A DNA stretch of 64,000 nt, taken from NCBI GenBank assembly GCA_946406115.1, contig OX291557.1, forward strand, positions 16,524,501-16,588,500, given 5' to 3'. This stretch comes from Apoda limacodes. Taxonomy: Eukaryota; Arthropoda; Insecta; Lepidoptera; Limacodidae. Each line of letters opens with the position of its first letter. Within the stretch, counting starts at the first letter, position 1. The notes under the pieces are model-generated. The model was not told the origin of the DNA. It did not search any database and saw nothing but the letters and a program-made list of their open reading frames with translations. This document shows, piece after piece, positions 45,941 through 58,542 of the stretch. Both the position numbers and the translations under genes were made by a program.

Positions 45941-46424
45941 TATCCTCCGGGAATTGTGGTCTATGTTTGAATGTTTCACATGATAACCCTGAATATTTTA
46001 CTTATCCTATCTGTAACATTTAATTCATGGTTCACATCTGCGATTAGACCATTTCTTATCAATCACATAATAATATGTCTGACGAAAACAGCCCGAATTC
46101 ACAATGTTCCATTTTGTTAGGGTACGTAACGTTAATATGTCTTGAAATATTCCGCTTTAGTATCAAAACGCTTAGCTTTAAAATACTTCTGTAAAAAACT
46201 TCTGTTAAAAAATTCTCGTCACGCAAATGGTATACATTTTTAACACACTTTTTTTCTTGTCTATTTTTACCTTTTATTTTTATCCTACTTCCTGCTAATA
46301 TTAAAAATTTTATAAGTTTGTTTATTTGTTTGTTACTCAATCATGCATCCAATTCAGCTGTAATTGTGCACAGATATAGTTGAAAAGAAGGAGAAAGACA
46401 AATGCTTTTTATCACGGATGATTC
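45941..46424. other. AT-rich spacer
   Basis: The minus-strand frame 46059-46340 is Lys/Ile-rich, AT-driven and not called. Confidence 0.4.
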
Positions 46425-46600
46425 AAAAGTTTTCTTCGGGAAGAACTATAACTAAATTCCACTTAAAAGAATTATAGCTAACGTTTGCTATGGGAAACTT
46501 CTTTAGGAATTTATCAAGTAAGTATATCAAGGAGTTTATATAGAAGTTAGTATAGAACTCCAGTGATAACCAAATTTAGGGCGGATGGAGCCCCGGGAAT
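46425..46600 (-). repeat. Family U repeat, minus-strand fragment
   Basis: gctaacgtttgctatgggaa, aagtatatcaaggagtttat and ccaaatttagggcggatgga parallel 20440-20545. Confidence 0.6.
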
Positions 46601-46789
46601 ATTGAGATGTTTAAAGGTATCTACAGGTAAGTAACACTTTCACGTAAATAAACCCAGTAAATTATAACTAAACTTTTCTGTTTCATGTTGGTCTATTCCA
46701 TCATTGCGTGTAACAGGAGGAAGAGGTGTAAAGTAGGAATGTCCAAAAACATCACAGGTGTACTAATACAAAGCATTGTTTGTCTGTGT

Positions 46790-46990
46790 GACCGTGTTTC
46801 GGTGGGCAACCGTCAGGCCTGAATGCCATATGACAGTGCTTTGAAAACTCTAAAAGTCGTGTGGCCACTGTAGTTAAACAACGGCCAGCGTGGTGGATTA
46901 TGCCCTAAGCCTCCTTCCTCAAGAAGTGACCTGTGCCCCTGTAGTAGAGCCGTGTTCGTACGTATGTAGGGTCATTCGGTAATGATTGTT
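46790..46990 (+). mobile_element. 5S-type SINE, body fragment
   Basis: ccgtgtttcggtgggcaacc, gaaaactctaaaagtcgtgt, ggccactgtagttaaacaac, cggccagcgtggtggattat and gacctgtgcccctgtagtag are the SINE body after the 5S head, which is missing or unrecognisable here. The last blocks are the reverse complement of those at 63050-63165. Confidence 0.55.
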
Positions 46991-47708
46991 TATAGGCTTA
47001 GGTTATGGCTTTGTCCCTAAGAGTAGTCAAAACTATCAATTTACTCACGTATTGTAAGTGAGAACTCTATATAGACCTCCAAAAGACACTCTTCCTCGAT
47101 TATAATTATCACATAGCGAAACTGTATTGCGTCTTTCTAATAATTTTGGACAGACCAACGTGTATCATATAGTTAAGTAATCATTATTAAACCACTACGT
47201 AAAACCTTCAAGGAGGTCGACGACTTATTAGAATTGTAATTAGGTATCGTTTGAAATGGACCCCTGGGATGATATAACTTAATTTATAGAATTAAAAAAA
47301 AAACCATAGACTCCGGTGAGTTTGATGCATAATTAATGTAATATACGTCTATTTTTATCCAATCTAATAAACAATTAGTAAATTAATTTGTAATAAAATG
47401 CTACAGCTAAATTTAAATATTAATTAAAATCTTGGGACGTATTTTTTTTATATATACGTCGAAATAAGTTATAAAAATAACTTAGGTAATTTTGTTTCGA
47501 CTTAATATCTTAGTAACCTACAGATGTTAAGGTTATTTTATGTATGTATTTATTAAACAGGCAAATACGTGTTGGACCACTTGCTGTTGAAGATTTTGTA
47601 GTAATTTTATAAATAAATATTTGATTTTGATCTCAAAATTTGATAAAAGGATGCAGTATATTTTAGCTATTTCCATTGTTTGATGATTTATCAATACAAT
47701 ATTTATGT
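46991..47708. other. AT-rich spacer
   Basis: No gene recognised; the last 150 bases may be part of the LINE that follows. Confidence 0.4.
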
Positions 47709-48110
47709 TGCAAAAAAGGGCAATTCGTACTATTTACAAATTAGGATCTATGATATCTCTGAGGGATAGGTTTAAGGAAGTACCTAAATATTTTAAATTC
47801 AACTACGCAGTACATATATAAAAATCTTTTTTTTTTATTTTTTCATAAAAAATATTGATTGTTTTAACAAAAAAGTGACGTTTACAAAGGAAATACTAGA
47901 AGTAAAAATAAGCTGTTGGAGCCAACACACGTCTGCACAAAATTAGTTTCTCTTTTATGGGACAACGTAAGTATACACTTTTACAACAAAGTTCCTAATA
48001 ACATTAAACTGTGGTGTCACAAAATCTGTAGGTAAATTTTAATCTGTTATCAACAAAAAATTTGTAACAAAGGATATATTTACTACAAAAAACTGAATAT
48101 TTTTAACAAC
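47709..48110 (+). pseudogene. LINE ORF2 C-terminal fragment
   Basis: Starts in frame with LQKRAIRTIYKLGSMISLRDR, the post-RT block shared by many jockey-type LINEs. After a T-run and a frameshift it resumes with NKLLEPTHVCTKLVSLLWDN and FYNKVPNNIK, and ends with a degraded block read as FVTKDIFTTKN. The RT domain itself is absent. The lineage differs from family J and is closer in pattern to the fragment at 17.1-17.9 kb. Confidence 0.75.
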
Positions 48111-49330
48111 ACGCCGCATAAATTAACCGAAATTAAAATGAAAATTATCTAAATTGTATAGCCTAAAATATCAAAATAATATCTTTAAATTATGTCATTA
48201 TTTTTTTAAATAATAAGACGGTGAAAAGAGTGTTGTCCACTAATTTACTTTTGCAATTTGATGTTACACTGCACTGTTCTTGGCCTTCGCAAGATTGCCT
48301 TATGTTAATTTCTTTGATTTTGAAGCGCCAAATACTTACGCTTATATTGACAGATATATTATCAGCGTAGGCTCCTATTCTTTCATGGAACCAAGTAAGT
48401 GTTATAAGTACATGACATGAACATAACTGTTTTATTACTACAGAATAGTGAGCTAATTATTTTGAATTACTATAAATATATGTGCTCCCACGTCAAGGGC
48501 TCTAATATTACATTCTGCATCCGAAGCGCACAGTTACGCTCATAACAAAATCCATTTCGCGTATCCGGCTCCTTACTTGCTCATTCAAGACGCAAGCTCT
48601 CTCTGTGACAAGAAAGCGCATATCCTCATTAGAAACCTAACATACAAATTAAATACACACTTTATCTAATAATTTTATTATACATATTCAAAAGGCCTAC
48701 ACTGGTAATGGTTGAAATGACCCGCATTTGTCTTTTAATCGGCCAATTAACATTTAAAGTCACGTTTTGGAAAGACAATAGCCATCTTCGCGGGGGCAGC
48801 GTTGGCCAGCACATTGGCAGAAGCGAGCTTTCCATATTAATGTATCTTTCTTAGCGGTAAAACACGTACAGATGATGACTAAAGCTCGCAAATATGCATG
48901 GTTTGGTTTGTTTAAAAACTAAATCAAACTAAATCCCTTGATTTTTAGTATTGAAGTTTCTAAAAATATTTTGAGAACAGTCTGTATATTTCATACATAT
49001 TTTGAAACGCAAAAACATACAAAATGAAGTTTGTGTTTATATTGATTTCGAAAAGTTTTAAAACAATCGAGGACAAGCACCTTTTTAATGTTTTTCCCTA
49101 TTAATTATTAAGTAAACCAAAACGCACTTTTTGGTTAGAATCATTAAATAAAATAATAATACAGGTTATCGTTACAATTACAAATAAAATAATTAGAAGA
49201 GAAAAAAATAAAAAATTAATAAATTAATAAATAATAAACATGTCAATAGGTAGATTATATTAAAAACAGCAATTGTTAAGAATAATATATATTAATAATT
49301 GGATTCTAAAATTTAGGGAATGTCATTTGT
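48111..49330. other. Spacer with a possible conserved island
   Basis: 48490-48890 is complex and less AT-rich, with strings such as cgcgggggcagcgttggcc, taatcggccaattaac and tttccatattaatg. It has no frame and no repeat match in the window. A developmental enhancer is a reasonable guess only. 48900-49330 is AT-rich. Confidence 0.3.
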
Positions 49331-51150
49331 TTAAATATATTTATTAAATGACTTTAATGTTCCGAACCACTCCACAATATATCGAACTAATTCATTAAAA
49401 CTACTATTAAATATATCGACATTTGGTATAGGAGAAATCAAGGTATTGATCAAGGTGAGGGCTCTGCAGGTGAGTGCGTGAGTCGCACTGTGAGTATGAG
49501 ATGGTCGCGGGCGCGAAAAAACGTCGGGAACTCGGTGCGGCGGTAGGGCGTTGCCAACCAGCATAGAGCCAGGGTCTCGGGACAGTGATCTTCGTCGTTA
49601 AGTAGCTAGTAATAGTCCATCTGCAAATTTATCTTCCTTCTTAGCTCTAGAGTGTCCAAGCCCATCATAGAATACAACCCATACATTTTTATATATAAAA
49701 AGCGTGCGACACCTCGTGAGGATCCCAAACTATAGAGTTATATATGAGTATGCTTCTTAAATAGGCGTAATATAGGATAAGAAGCACACGCTCATCACTG
49801 AACTGAGTACTTTACCTCAAAACAAATCCCAGTGATTTCGAAGCTCGGAAGCAAATATTTATAATGTGGTCATTAAATGTCAGCTCAGCATCCACTTATA
49901 AACCTCGGTCCTGGGTCTACGAAACTCTAGTGACAGTTTCGTCGTTGATTGAGTAAAGGTAGCGGTTAGGTGAACGCGAACGGGCAAATGTATAGCTTAC
50001 ATAACCTTACACTTGGAGAGGTTAAATTCCAACTGATTTGATTCACACCACTGAGTTACAGGATCAGTGTCTCGCTGGAGAGATTCGCAGTCAGACGGTT
50101 TTTTATTCTGAAGACATGTTTTAGTTCTTCAGCAAACATCAGGCACTGAGCCGATTTAACAACTTCGGGGAGGTAATTTATCATGATTTAAAATTGAGTC
50201 GGACCAAGGATACTGCCTTGGGTTACTCCTGAGTGATGGATAAACGGGTCAGAAACTACTCTACTCGACTCTATTGCGAAAGTAGTCCGCAAATAGTTTT
50301 AACAATTTCGGGGTAAACCCTATCGCTGAAAACTTTTGAAGTAGTATGTCGTTATCTACCTTGTCGAATGCCTTCTGAAAGTCAAAATAGGCTAAGTCAA
50401 CTTGCATTTTTTGATCCACTGTTGCCTGCACAATGGATAAGGTTTTACGTTGTTGACCTGCTACTGCGAAAACCGTGTTGACGTCGCTTAGATTTGCTTT
50501 AACTTACCGTACAATGTAATTGTTTAGAAAAGACTCAAATACCTTTCCAGGGACTAATGGTACAGCGACTGGCCCATAATCTTCAACCCTAGATCTGGCA
50601 CTATTCTTCGGTATAGGAATCACTCTGGATATCTTCCAAACCGCTGGATACAATGAGTGCTTTAAAAAGAGATGATATACATGAAGTAATGGTTTCTCAA
50701 ATCCAAAAACACAGCCCTTCAGAACAAAGGGAGGTATGCCATCGGGATCACTTTAGGAATGTGGTTTCAGTCGCTTAACTGTCCATCGGATGTCATTCAA
50801 TGTTATATTATTAATATGAACACTTAGCGAGTTCTTATTAGAACTAGCTTGCCTTTTAAACATTGGAATATTTGCGCGAAAAATAGATTGGAATTATTCC
50901 TGGAAGGTGTATGCTGCCTCTGGACCTGTAACAGTTTTATCGTTATATACGAATTCATTACAAGTTTTGCGTTCTTTACAGTTTTCTTTGATATACTTCC
51001 AAAAAAGTGTAGGGTCTTTGTGGATATGAATACATGTTGTTTCTCAGTTTCCGCACTTTTTTTGTAACGCATTTTTCTAAAATAGAATAAAGTTTATCGT
51101 AAAACAATTCAACGGCAATGTTAACTTCATTCGCGTCACAGATACTGAAA
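49331..51150 (-). pseudogene. LINE reverse transcriptase pseudogene, about 1.8 kb
   Basis: Read on the minus strand in order: CDANEVNIAVELFYDKLYSI (about 51140), the linker with PEAAYTFQEYFQSIFRAN in mixed frames, SDPDGIPPFVLKGCVFGF (about 50740), FDFQKAFDKVDNDILLQKF (motif A, about 50385), QGSILGPT (motif B), then CLMFAEELKHVF (about 50127), where the catalytic FADD box is expected. C-terminal blocks include MMGLDTLELRRK (about 49660) and HTHSATHALTCRALTLINTL (about 49500). Several stops and shifts are scattered through it. The endonuclease is missing. It is a jockey-type lineage distinct from family J and older. Confidence 0.8.
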
Positions 51151-51254
51151 CTAAAATGTAATTTTTCAAATAGTATAGTATCTCGTTAAAGAACACTGTA
51201 CAGTAAATGTAGTGCACAGCGAGTTCTCGCACGAATGAGCAGCCCGAACTAAGA

Positions 51255-51400
51255 CATCTTAGTCCAAACACACTGCTATCAGAAACAGTGTTGCGGCGAC
51301 GGGCTCACCACCACGCAGGACTAAAGTGGTTGTTAGAAAGCGGTTTTGTGTCCAGCTACTGGTTACTCCTTCCTGGGGAATAGAAACGTAAAGAGTTACA
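51255..51400 (+). repeat. Dispersed repeat family C, copy 3
   Basis: cactgctatcagaaacagtg, ttgcggcgacgggctcacc, cgcaggactaaagtggttg and ccagctactggttactcctt match copies at 14.1 and 38.4 kb. Confidence 0.65.
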
Positions 51401-52109
51401 CACGTAGATTGTCATAGTTAGTGACTTCTTGACATTTTTTCCAGGCACGTACGGGGTTCTGATTAATTGACATGTAAACAGTAAAAACTTGATTTTAGTG
51501 GACACCGATTAACAACTGGTCTGTTTTTATATTTCTCTACAAAGCGACTTGAATCTCAATCAGTAGTTTTATAGCAATTGAGATTGTAAAATGTTTTTAT
51601 TGGTGACAAAAAGAGGTGAGCGGATAGACGTTATTCGTTACGCATATTGAACAGATTCGTCAGACCAACGTCCCTTTGAGGGATTCCAGTAACAGAAACT
51701 CTAATCGCTTATCAATTAATTTTGATTTAAAGAAAATCAAACCTGCTAAGAATTTAATAATGTTTCTAAGAAAGTTTGATTATAATCAGGATGTTCGTGT
51801 TCCTTTAAAATAATTTGTGGTGATGAATGTCAAAATTAAGCTGCTAGGGCAGGAAAGATATATATTCTAAAGACAGGTGCATATATAAGGTAATGTTTAG
51901 TTTCTAATACTTTCTATATGCATATAGACAGTGGCGTCTAAAGATAATGAAAATAGTTACATAATAGTGTCACTAATTTTGCAAACAGTTAAAATTAAAG
52001 TTAAAGCAAACAATCAGGAGAAAGTGTTATAGGATTTAAGGGTTTGGAAGTCTTAACTAATTACACAGAATTTTACTTTTTCGGGTAAGAACCTAAACTT
52101 ATTAAGGTG
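51401..52109. other. AT-rich spacer
   Basis: No gene recognised. Confidence 0.45.
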
Positions 52110-52374
52110 GATTTTTTAACCACTAACATAGGGAGGTACAACATGCACTTTCAGTTTTAACTGGGACCTTATTGGAAACAATCTCGAGCTATCCGGACTC
52201 TGGAATTCGAGAGAAAAATGTATGTAAGTACATTCACGGGTTTCGAGAGGTAAATCAGACTTCCATACATTTTTCTCTCGAATTCCAGAGTTCGAATAAC
52301 TCGAGATTGTTCCCAATAAGGTCCCATGTTGTACCTCCCTATGTTAGTGCCCTATGTTAATGGTTAAAAAAATC
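52110..52374. mobile_element. Long palindromic foldback element
   Basis: The arms pair over about 100 bases: 52162-52224 with 52263-52324 (few mismatches; tctggaattcgagagaaaaa against its complement), 52131-52144 with 52325-52340, and ends 52110-52130 with 52353-52374. The loop is 38 bases. About 17 bases (cactttcagttttaact) exist only in the left arm and about 13 (ccctatgttaatg) only in the right. The frames seen on both strands (about 60 codons, with similar residues) are a by-product of the palindrome. A MITE is the likely class. Confidence 0.75.
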
Positions 52375-53929
52375 ATCTCTTATCTGTTTTATCTCCGTGG
52401 AAATTTAGTCGTCAGTTCAACTTCAACTTCACAGTTCTCAGTTTTGCTGACGCACGTAACAATTTAACTGAATAGTCCAACTAAACAATTAAAATTTTCG
52501 GTCAAAACTAGAAGTGCGTCAGTTTTCTTTTATCAGTTTCTGTCTGAAGTAACCGCACTTTTAACATCCATGGTATCATTCGGTTTTTTTTTTCTATTAA
52601 ATAATTAGTATTTTAATGATTTTGAGTTAGTATACTTGCTTACAAAATTTTATTAATCAGCACAGTACATCCCTATTCTTAAGCTTTGTCTTGACCATCA
52701 AAAACTACATAAAAGACATGATTTGTAGCAAACCGAAGGTTAAATAAAATTCAGAAGCATTTAAAACAAAGTTTGAGTATTAACTTAAGAGGCTATAAAC
52801 TATAATACCTAAATGCCTTTTTTTTTGGAATTGCTTAGGTGATTTGACTAAAATTTGAGATATCGTGTTCTACAGAATATAGCTCAAAAACCTGACAAAC
52901 GTAAAAAAAAATTATTATCATACTTTTGTTCGATAAAACCAATCCTACCTTGAATCTTAATCTTCACTTCTTTTTGAAATTGCCAACAAAGTTTGTCACC
53001 ATTATATTTTTGGTAAAAAGTCAAAGTTAAAAAGCATGTTTTGATGACACTGAAGTCGAACAAACAATTTAATTATTTTTTGTTTGTATTTCAATGAAAA
53101 CCTCAGTGAGTTAAGATGTTGGTACTCTGTTACTAATGCTGTTACATATCGCGTCATCCTTGTTTTTACTCTAGTTTTCTGCAAGAAACACTGCCTCTTA
53201 TATCCCCATATTTCGCACACTAGCGCCGCCATTAATTTATTTTAAATTATTAAGCGTATTTCAAAAAAGTGAAAATAAAAACTAGTCCTAAACTATTTTT
53301 AAAACGTAAAACTCATTTTTCTTACTTGTCTTATCATGTTAACAAATATTGGAGACCAGAAACAATTTTAGCGCTGGGAATTCGGCGTTTGAGCTATCAA
53401 ACGAATATTTTCTCATATTAGTAAATACCTTTGAAATTCATTCACAGAATATTAATTTATTCACGGAGATTAATTCCCTGCCGATGGCAAGCAGTGAGAT
53501 GGTAAAAGCAGTGATGATCGGGGTTTGCCAGGTCTGTTTCAGTGTTGGGCACTAGATCAGTTTATAAAAAGCACTAGATTCCGCAAGACAAGTGTGGTTT
53601 AAAAATGCGCTAGATTATAATATATTCTGCATTATATAGTCAATTGTTGCAAGTTTGCTAAAAAATAAAACTAAAAATAAATAAAAATAATCTATATTGT
53701 TACTCGCGTAAAATATCAATAAAACTCGTTTTGATTATGAGTACCAACTTACTTACGAATTTTTACCGTAACTTCTACTCTGTTTATATCTCCAGATATA
53801 ATTAATATCAGGTACACAAACATCCTCATCCTTACTGACATTCGTTTTTTTTCAAGTTACTTGAAGGTTTTGATTATTTATTGTGTTATTAAATTATTGG
53901 TATTGTTTATTCTAAATTTGTTTGTCTAC
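52375..53929. other. AT-rich spacer
   Basis: No gene recognised in 1.5 kb; the frames at 53002-53232 and 53349-53555 show no domain. Confidence 0.4.
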
Positions 53930-54425
53930 AATATGCGGCAAAAATGACACCGTATTATGGGCATATTTCTTAATTGAAATTGACCTAAAATTTAATTTGT
54001 TTTCCACCTTTAAGTGAACGTTGACTTTAGTATTTGAAATTAATTTCAACTTGATACCTATACGCGTTCTTGGGTAAAGGGTTCTTAACAGCCAAACTTT
54101 TTTTAATGCGTTATAACTATAAATTAACAAATTTTGATTTTTTTCCTATATTTGTCATTTAAAACAACTTTTTGGTGTCAATTTTCATGATTCTTCAAGA
54201 CAACAAGAAGTATCACATAGGGTTAGATTTACTTGTGAATGCCATACCTAATATGCGACAAAAATGGCCGTATTTTTTATTGCGTTGACTTAGAAGCTTG
54301 ATATTTTTACAGCTTCAAAGGAACCAGACCTTAGTTAATATGTAATTTAACCTTGATACCTTTACGCGTTTTCGAGAAAAAGGGTCTTGACAGATATACA
54401 GACAAAAGGACAACAATTAAAAAAG
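53930..54425 (+). repeat. Two successive family R 3' parts
   Basis: atatgcggcaaaaatgacac (53932) to cttgatacctatacgcgttc (54051) and atatgcgacaaaaatggccg (54252) to cttgatacctttacgcgttt (54353) plus gggtcttgacag are two diverged copies of the same segment in direct order about 300 bases apart. Confidence 0.6.
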
Positions 54426-55837
54426 TGATCTTAAAAGGCATTTTTTTCCATCTTAGATACGGAACTGTTACTTAAAAAAAGGGGATATGTACTTTTATTG
54501 GTCTTCACTATAATCATCACTGTCTTCTAATTTCGATACATGGATAATAGAACGTGGGGTCGGTGCATCGGTTTTACGTTTGTTTTACATAAAAATAAGT
54601 ATTTTATTCTAAAATAATTTAATACGGTTTTCTTAGAACTATTGTTAGACCTAAAGATATAACACGACACGGTAATGAAGGATTTAAAATTATTCTATTT
54701 TTCGTATGCTCGTCCCATCTCTAAGATCCATAGACAACAATGATATACGAATATTGAATCTGTTATACTCTGTGGAAATGGGTTTTGTAAATACTTAAAT
54801 TTTGCTAAAAAATAATGTATTTAAAAAAAACAATATGAATTGTTTATTGATGTGGTATATTTTGTTAGTGTTTGTTTTTCGCCGCAAATGAATTTTTGGT
54901 GGGTTTAGTGATTATGACAGAATCTTGTGATTTTGAAAAGACGTGGTTTTGTTTACATGATAAGACAAGTAAAAAAATATAGTTTACTTAGTCTTTGGAG
55001 AATACCTATATCTGTGAAATATGATTCGCGTTGCAATTGATAGTACCCGCCTTTAGCCAATACGCTTAACTCAAAGACATATTTTACAAATAATGCAAAA
55101 AATAGTTTATGCCTACTTTTTATATTTCGACTTGTTTGAAATACATAGGCTTTGTACCAATAAAAAGTAAAAATATCTAGTGACGGCAGCGGCGCTAGTA
55201 TGCAGTATATGGGGCCTTAAGTTAGGTAGTTAGTATGAGTATAATTTAAAAGCTTCTCTCTCAGAATAAGGCCATTGAGTTCGGTTCTCGTTTTTATTTA
55301 ATTTATTTTTCTACCGGAGGTGTCTAATGACCGGCTGCGTGTGGCCTGACATTTTTATCGACCAGTGCGGGAGGTGCTTTGACAATATTTTTCGATTATG
55401 AATATCGATACAGGCTCGATAAAAATAAGATTGAATAGCGACAGTGTCGTGATCGAGAAACTCGTTAGATTATTATTGTTACTAATTGTTTGGTATGCTA
55501 TGACAAAGACTATACTTTTGGTGAAGCCATTTTGTAATCTTCAAAATAGATAATTGATTTGACTTGCAATTGTGCTCGAGCGGATTACAGAATTAAGAAT
55601 GACAATGAAGTCCATATGGGTTCTTAAAAGTAACGCATTTAATTTTAAAGTTAAAAAAATACGACAAACTTTTTATTAGTTAGGTATAAAAAAATAATTA
55701 ATATAAAAAACAAAAATAAATTGCGAACGGACTGTACAGTTGACCACGTATTTTCTGTACAATGTGACGTTTCTAAGATAAAACCCAAAACCTGACGTTT
55801 TTTTCTGATTTTTCTTTCATTGCAACCTTTGTTTAGG
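54426..55837. other. Spacer
   Basis: No gene. 55310-55470 is less AT-rich and holds gaatatcgatacaggctcga, with a TATCGATA-like string as in insect DREF sites; a regulatory role is unproved. Confidence 0.35.
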
Positions 55838-56040
55838 TAAAACAGGCCAAGTGCGTGTCGTACACGCATTAAGTTAGGGTTCCATTAAATGGGAATTATT
55901 GCGAATATCTAAAAAAAACGTAAAACGATTTTGTTTGTAATAATTTATGAAGATCTATCAAAATTATCGCGTTTTTTTTTTGATTTTTGGGTGCATGAAA
56001 GGAAAATGACCCATAGTTTAATGGATGGAGCTACCCCTAA
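55838..56040 (+). repeat. Family R repeat, head fragment
   Basis: aaaacaggccaagtgcgtgt and agttagggttccattaaatg are a diverged family R head; the 3' half is absent. Confidence 0.5.
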
Positions 56041-57446
56041 AAAAGTAAAGGCTGTGGCATAAGGACAGACATGACGAAACTATAGGAGTTCCGGTTGTTG
56101 TGTTTGTGTTGGCTACAAACTTGTGGTATGCGTAGAACTATAAGAAACATTCAAAAGAAATACTTTTTAAAAACCTCTTACTATTTGGTGGTTCTTAGAA
56201 AAAATCTAGGAGCTGTCCCATTCAGAAGGCGCTAAAAGCGGTCAACTGTCGTCGTACTCTGCTAAATACAAAATATATAAAAAAACTTTCGTGTCCCGTC
56301 AGAGGTGTAAAATAAACAGTCCGGACCGCCATTAAGTCTCGGCCTCTCGGTTGTATTAATTTGTATTTAAGTGTATTGAACAAGATAAAGTAAATATATG
56401 GTTAAGGTAGAGGTCGCTATTACGTATCAAGTTCTGATTTCCTTAAATGGTTATCGACAAATCAGATTAGAAATAACTATATTCTAAATTTGAATAAGTT
56501 CTAAAATGTACTCATTATAACTTTAGGGAATACGTTTTTAAATAATTTATTTCAATTTTATTAAATTTTAACAATTTAATTTCATAATAAAACTTGAATT
56601 CTTTAAGTTCTTTAGGCAATAATTGTAATGCGACTTTATAATTCAAATTCAATATTGAATGTTAAGAATATTTTTAATTTTGGTTCCAGTATTTGTTCCT
56701 AACTTGTGGACCGATTTAAATACAGGGCCTCAAAATCTTAACCATTTTTTAAATGATTGTAATAATTTTTGCTACATATGGTGGAAACGGCGGGAATTTG
56801 ATCTTGGAATTCAACGTAAGGTTACGTTATAAAATGTGTGTTCAGCAATTGATTGGGGATCCCCCATTCCAATTGGGGATGATTAATGTTATACATAGAT
56901 ATTGTAGACACAGATCAAAAAAATGTATTTGAAGTCGGTTATTGTCCAAATATCGATACGTAATATGAATCGGAGGAGGGTACGTGTTTTCTTTAACGGT
57001 ACTTGCCAGAAGAGGCGTAAAAAGTTTTGATATTAATTTTGTTTCTAATTGTGTTTCCTGTGAACAACACTTCGAAGCAACATTTGCTTTAACCTTGTTG
57101 GTAAATGGTTTGTCATATAGATTATGTTATAAATTTTATTTCTATATACAAATTATTTATACTTATAGGGTAAAAGTTGGAATAGTCTTTTCAGAAAACT
57201 TCTTTAAATAAACAATCCGTTTGTCTTCCGTTTTTCCCTCATTAGAGAATTTTGAATTAATGAATGACTGAAAGATAAGTTGACATACGCCAGAAAGTAC
57301 AACTCGGGCGAGTTAACACGACAACTAGCCGCGTGAAGTCTATTCAATGTTGAGTGTGCAAAAACCTAACCGTAACCAAAACAAAGGAAAAAACCTAAAA
57401 ATATTTTAAGTCCGGTATTTTATTCCTTGAACCCGCAGTAAAATAA
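56041..57446. other. Spacer
   Basis: No gene recognised; the 75-codon frame at 56984-57211 has no recognisable feature. Confidence 0.4.
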
Positions 57447-57551
57447 AAAACTCACTTTTACTCACTAAGTGAATAAAAAAATAGCATTGAATTAAACTCA
57501 CGTTTACTGTGAATACATATAAAACTCACTTTTACTCGCTGAGTGAATAAA
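57447..57551. repeat. Three spaced self-palindromic repeats
   Basis: 31-bp units at 57447-57477 and 57521-57551 differ at two bases; each contains actcact.agtga-type dyad symmetry. A shorter related unit (aaactcacgtttactgtgaa) lies between, at 57494-57513. Confidence 0.75.
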
Positions 57552-57733
57552 TCATTTTCAATTTGGAACAATTGTTATATTGTTTTAATTGATATTGTGT
57601 TTATGTTATGTCATTTTTCTCTTATTACCTGGTAATAATTACCGAATATATACCAAAATGTGCTAATACTACCTTTTATTTTCTCGCAGTCAATGGTAAA
57701 ATTAGAGTATAGATACAACACGCTTAAAAAACA

Positions 57734-58017
57734 ACGTGTTGCAATCCGCGAGCGCCGGCAGAAGTTAAAACATAGCTAGCTAGCTATTTACTTCCCATCA
57801 CTTTTTATACATATTTATTTATTATAAATAGTAATGTTTGTTTATTTACTTTTTTGTCGTAGTATATTTGACATCTCAATCTGTCATAGAATTAAAATCC
57901 CATATCCAACCTCCCTGTACTACTCATAATCGCAATATGCTAAAATATGGCGTGGCATTATGGTTTCTGTCTTACGAATTTTCGATCAGCCTACGCCACT
58001 AAAGAAGTTTTCACTTC
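57734..58017 (+). mobile_element. Probable MITE, family M, copy 3
   Basis: Head acgtgttgcaatccgcgagc then gccggcagaagttaaaac, shared interior ctgtcatagaattaaaatcc, and end actaaagaagttttcacttc. It is about 75 bases shorter than copy 2: the gtcacgtg...gacctgacgcgag and gtgcacagcgccg blocks near the 3' end are deleted. Confidence 0.65.
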
Positions 58018-58542
58018 AAAAAATTATCTCAGTTCTTTTCGACTCTCGCTCCGCTCACGATTATACTCTAAAATCCTTAGCTGCTCTCGGGATCCAACTT
58101 ACGCCCTCGCATAAAATTCCCTTTTTTTTATTTTTTGTGCAATTTAGTATTAAATAACCATTTGAAAGTAAAAAATGACAAAACAGTGTGTAAACTTAAA
58201 TGCCGATAAACAAAAAATTTCACCTGTTTTTGCTGCTTTCCATTTGACTTTGAAGACAAAAGAACCCTTAGGTCTATGTTTTGTCTGCTATGCAAAGAAA
58301 GTTATTAAAATAATGATCTCATTACAAGTTTTTTACGTAAAGTGTTTTTACAACTAACTATCTTTGAAACAAAACTCATAATGAAATTTTAAAGATAATT
58401 TTTAGTGGCTAAAACTCACCAGCAATTAAATTTCATACAACATTGTTGGCCCCTGTTCGAGTAGCGGTTTTCGAAGTTTGTTAAAATAATGATCACATTA
58501 CAAGCATTTTTGAGTAGTCAGTCAGGTAAGTCTATCTTTGGG
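58018..58542. other. Spacer
   Basis: No gene; ctctcgctccgctcacga at 58041 is a repeat-like string similar to those at 9.2 kb. Confidence 0.4.

Noticed and set aside
46059..46340. 93-codon minus-strand ORF
   Set aside because: Lys/Ile/Asn-rich composition follows base composition; no recognisable family.
52116..52360. Similar ORFs on both strands
   Set aside because: Fully explained by the palindromic foldback element.
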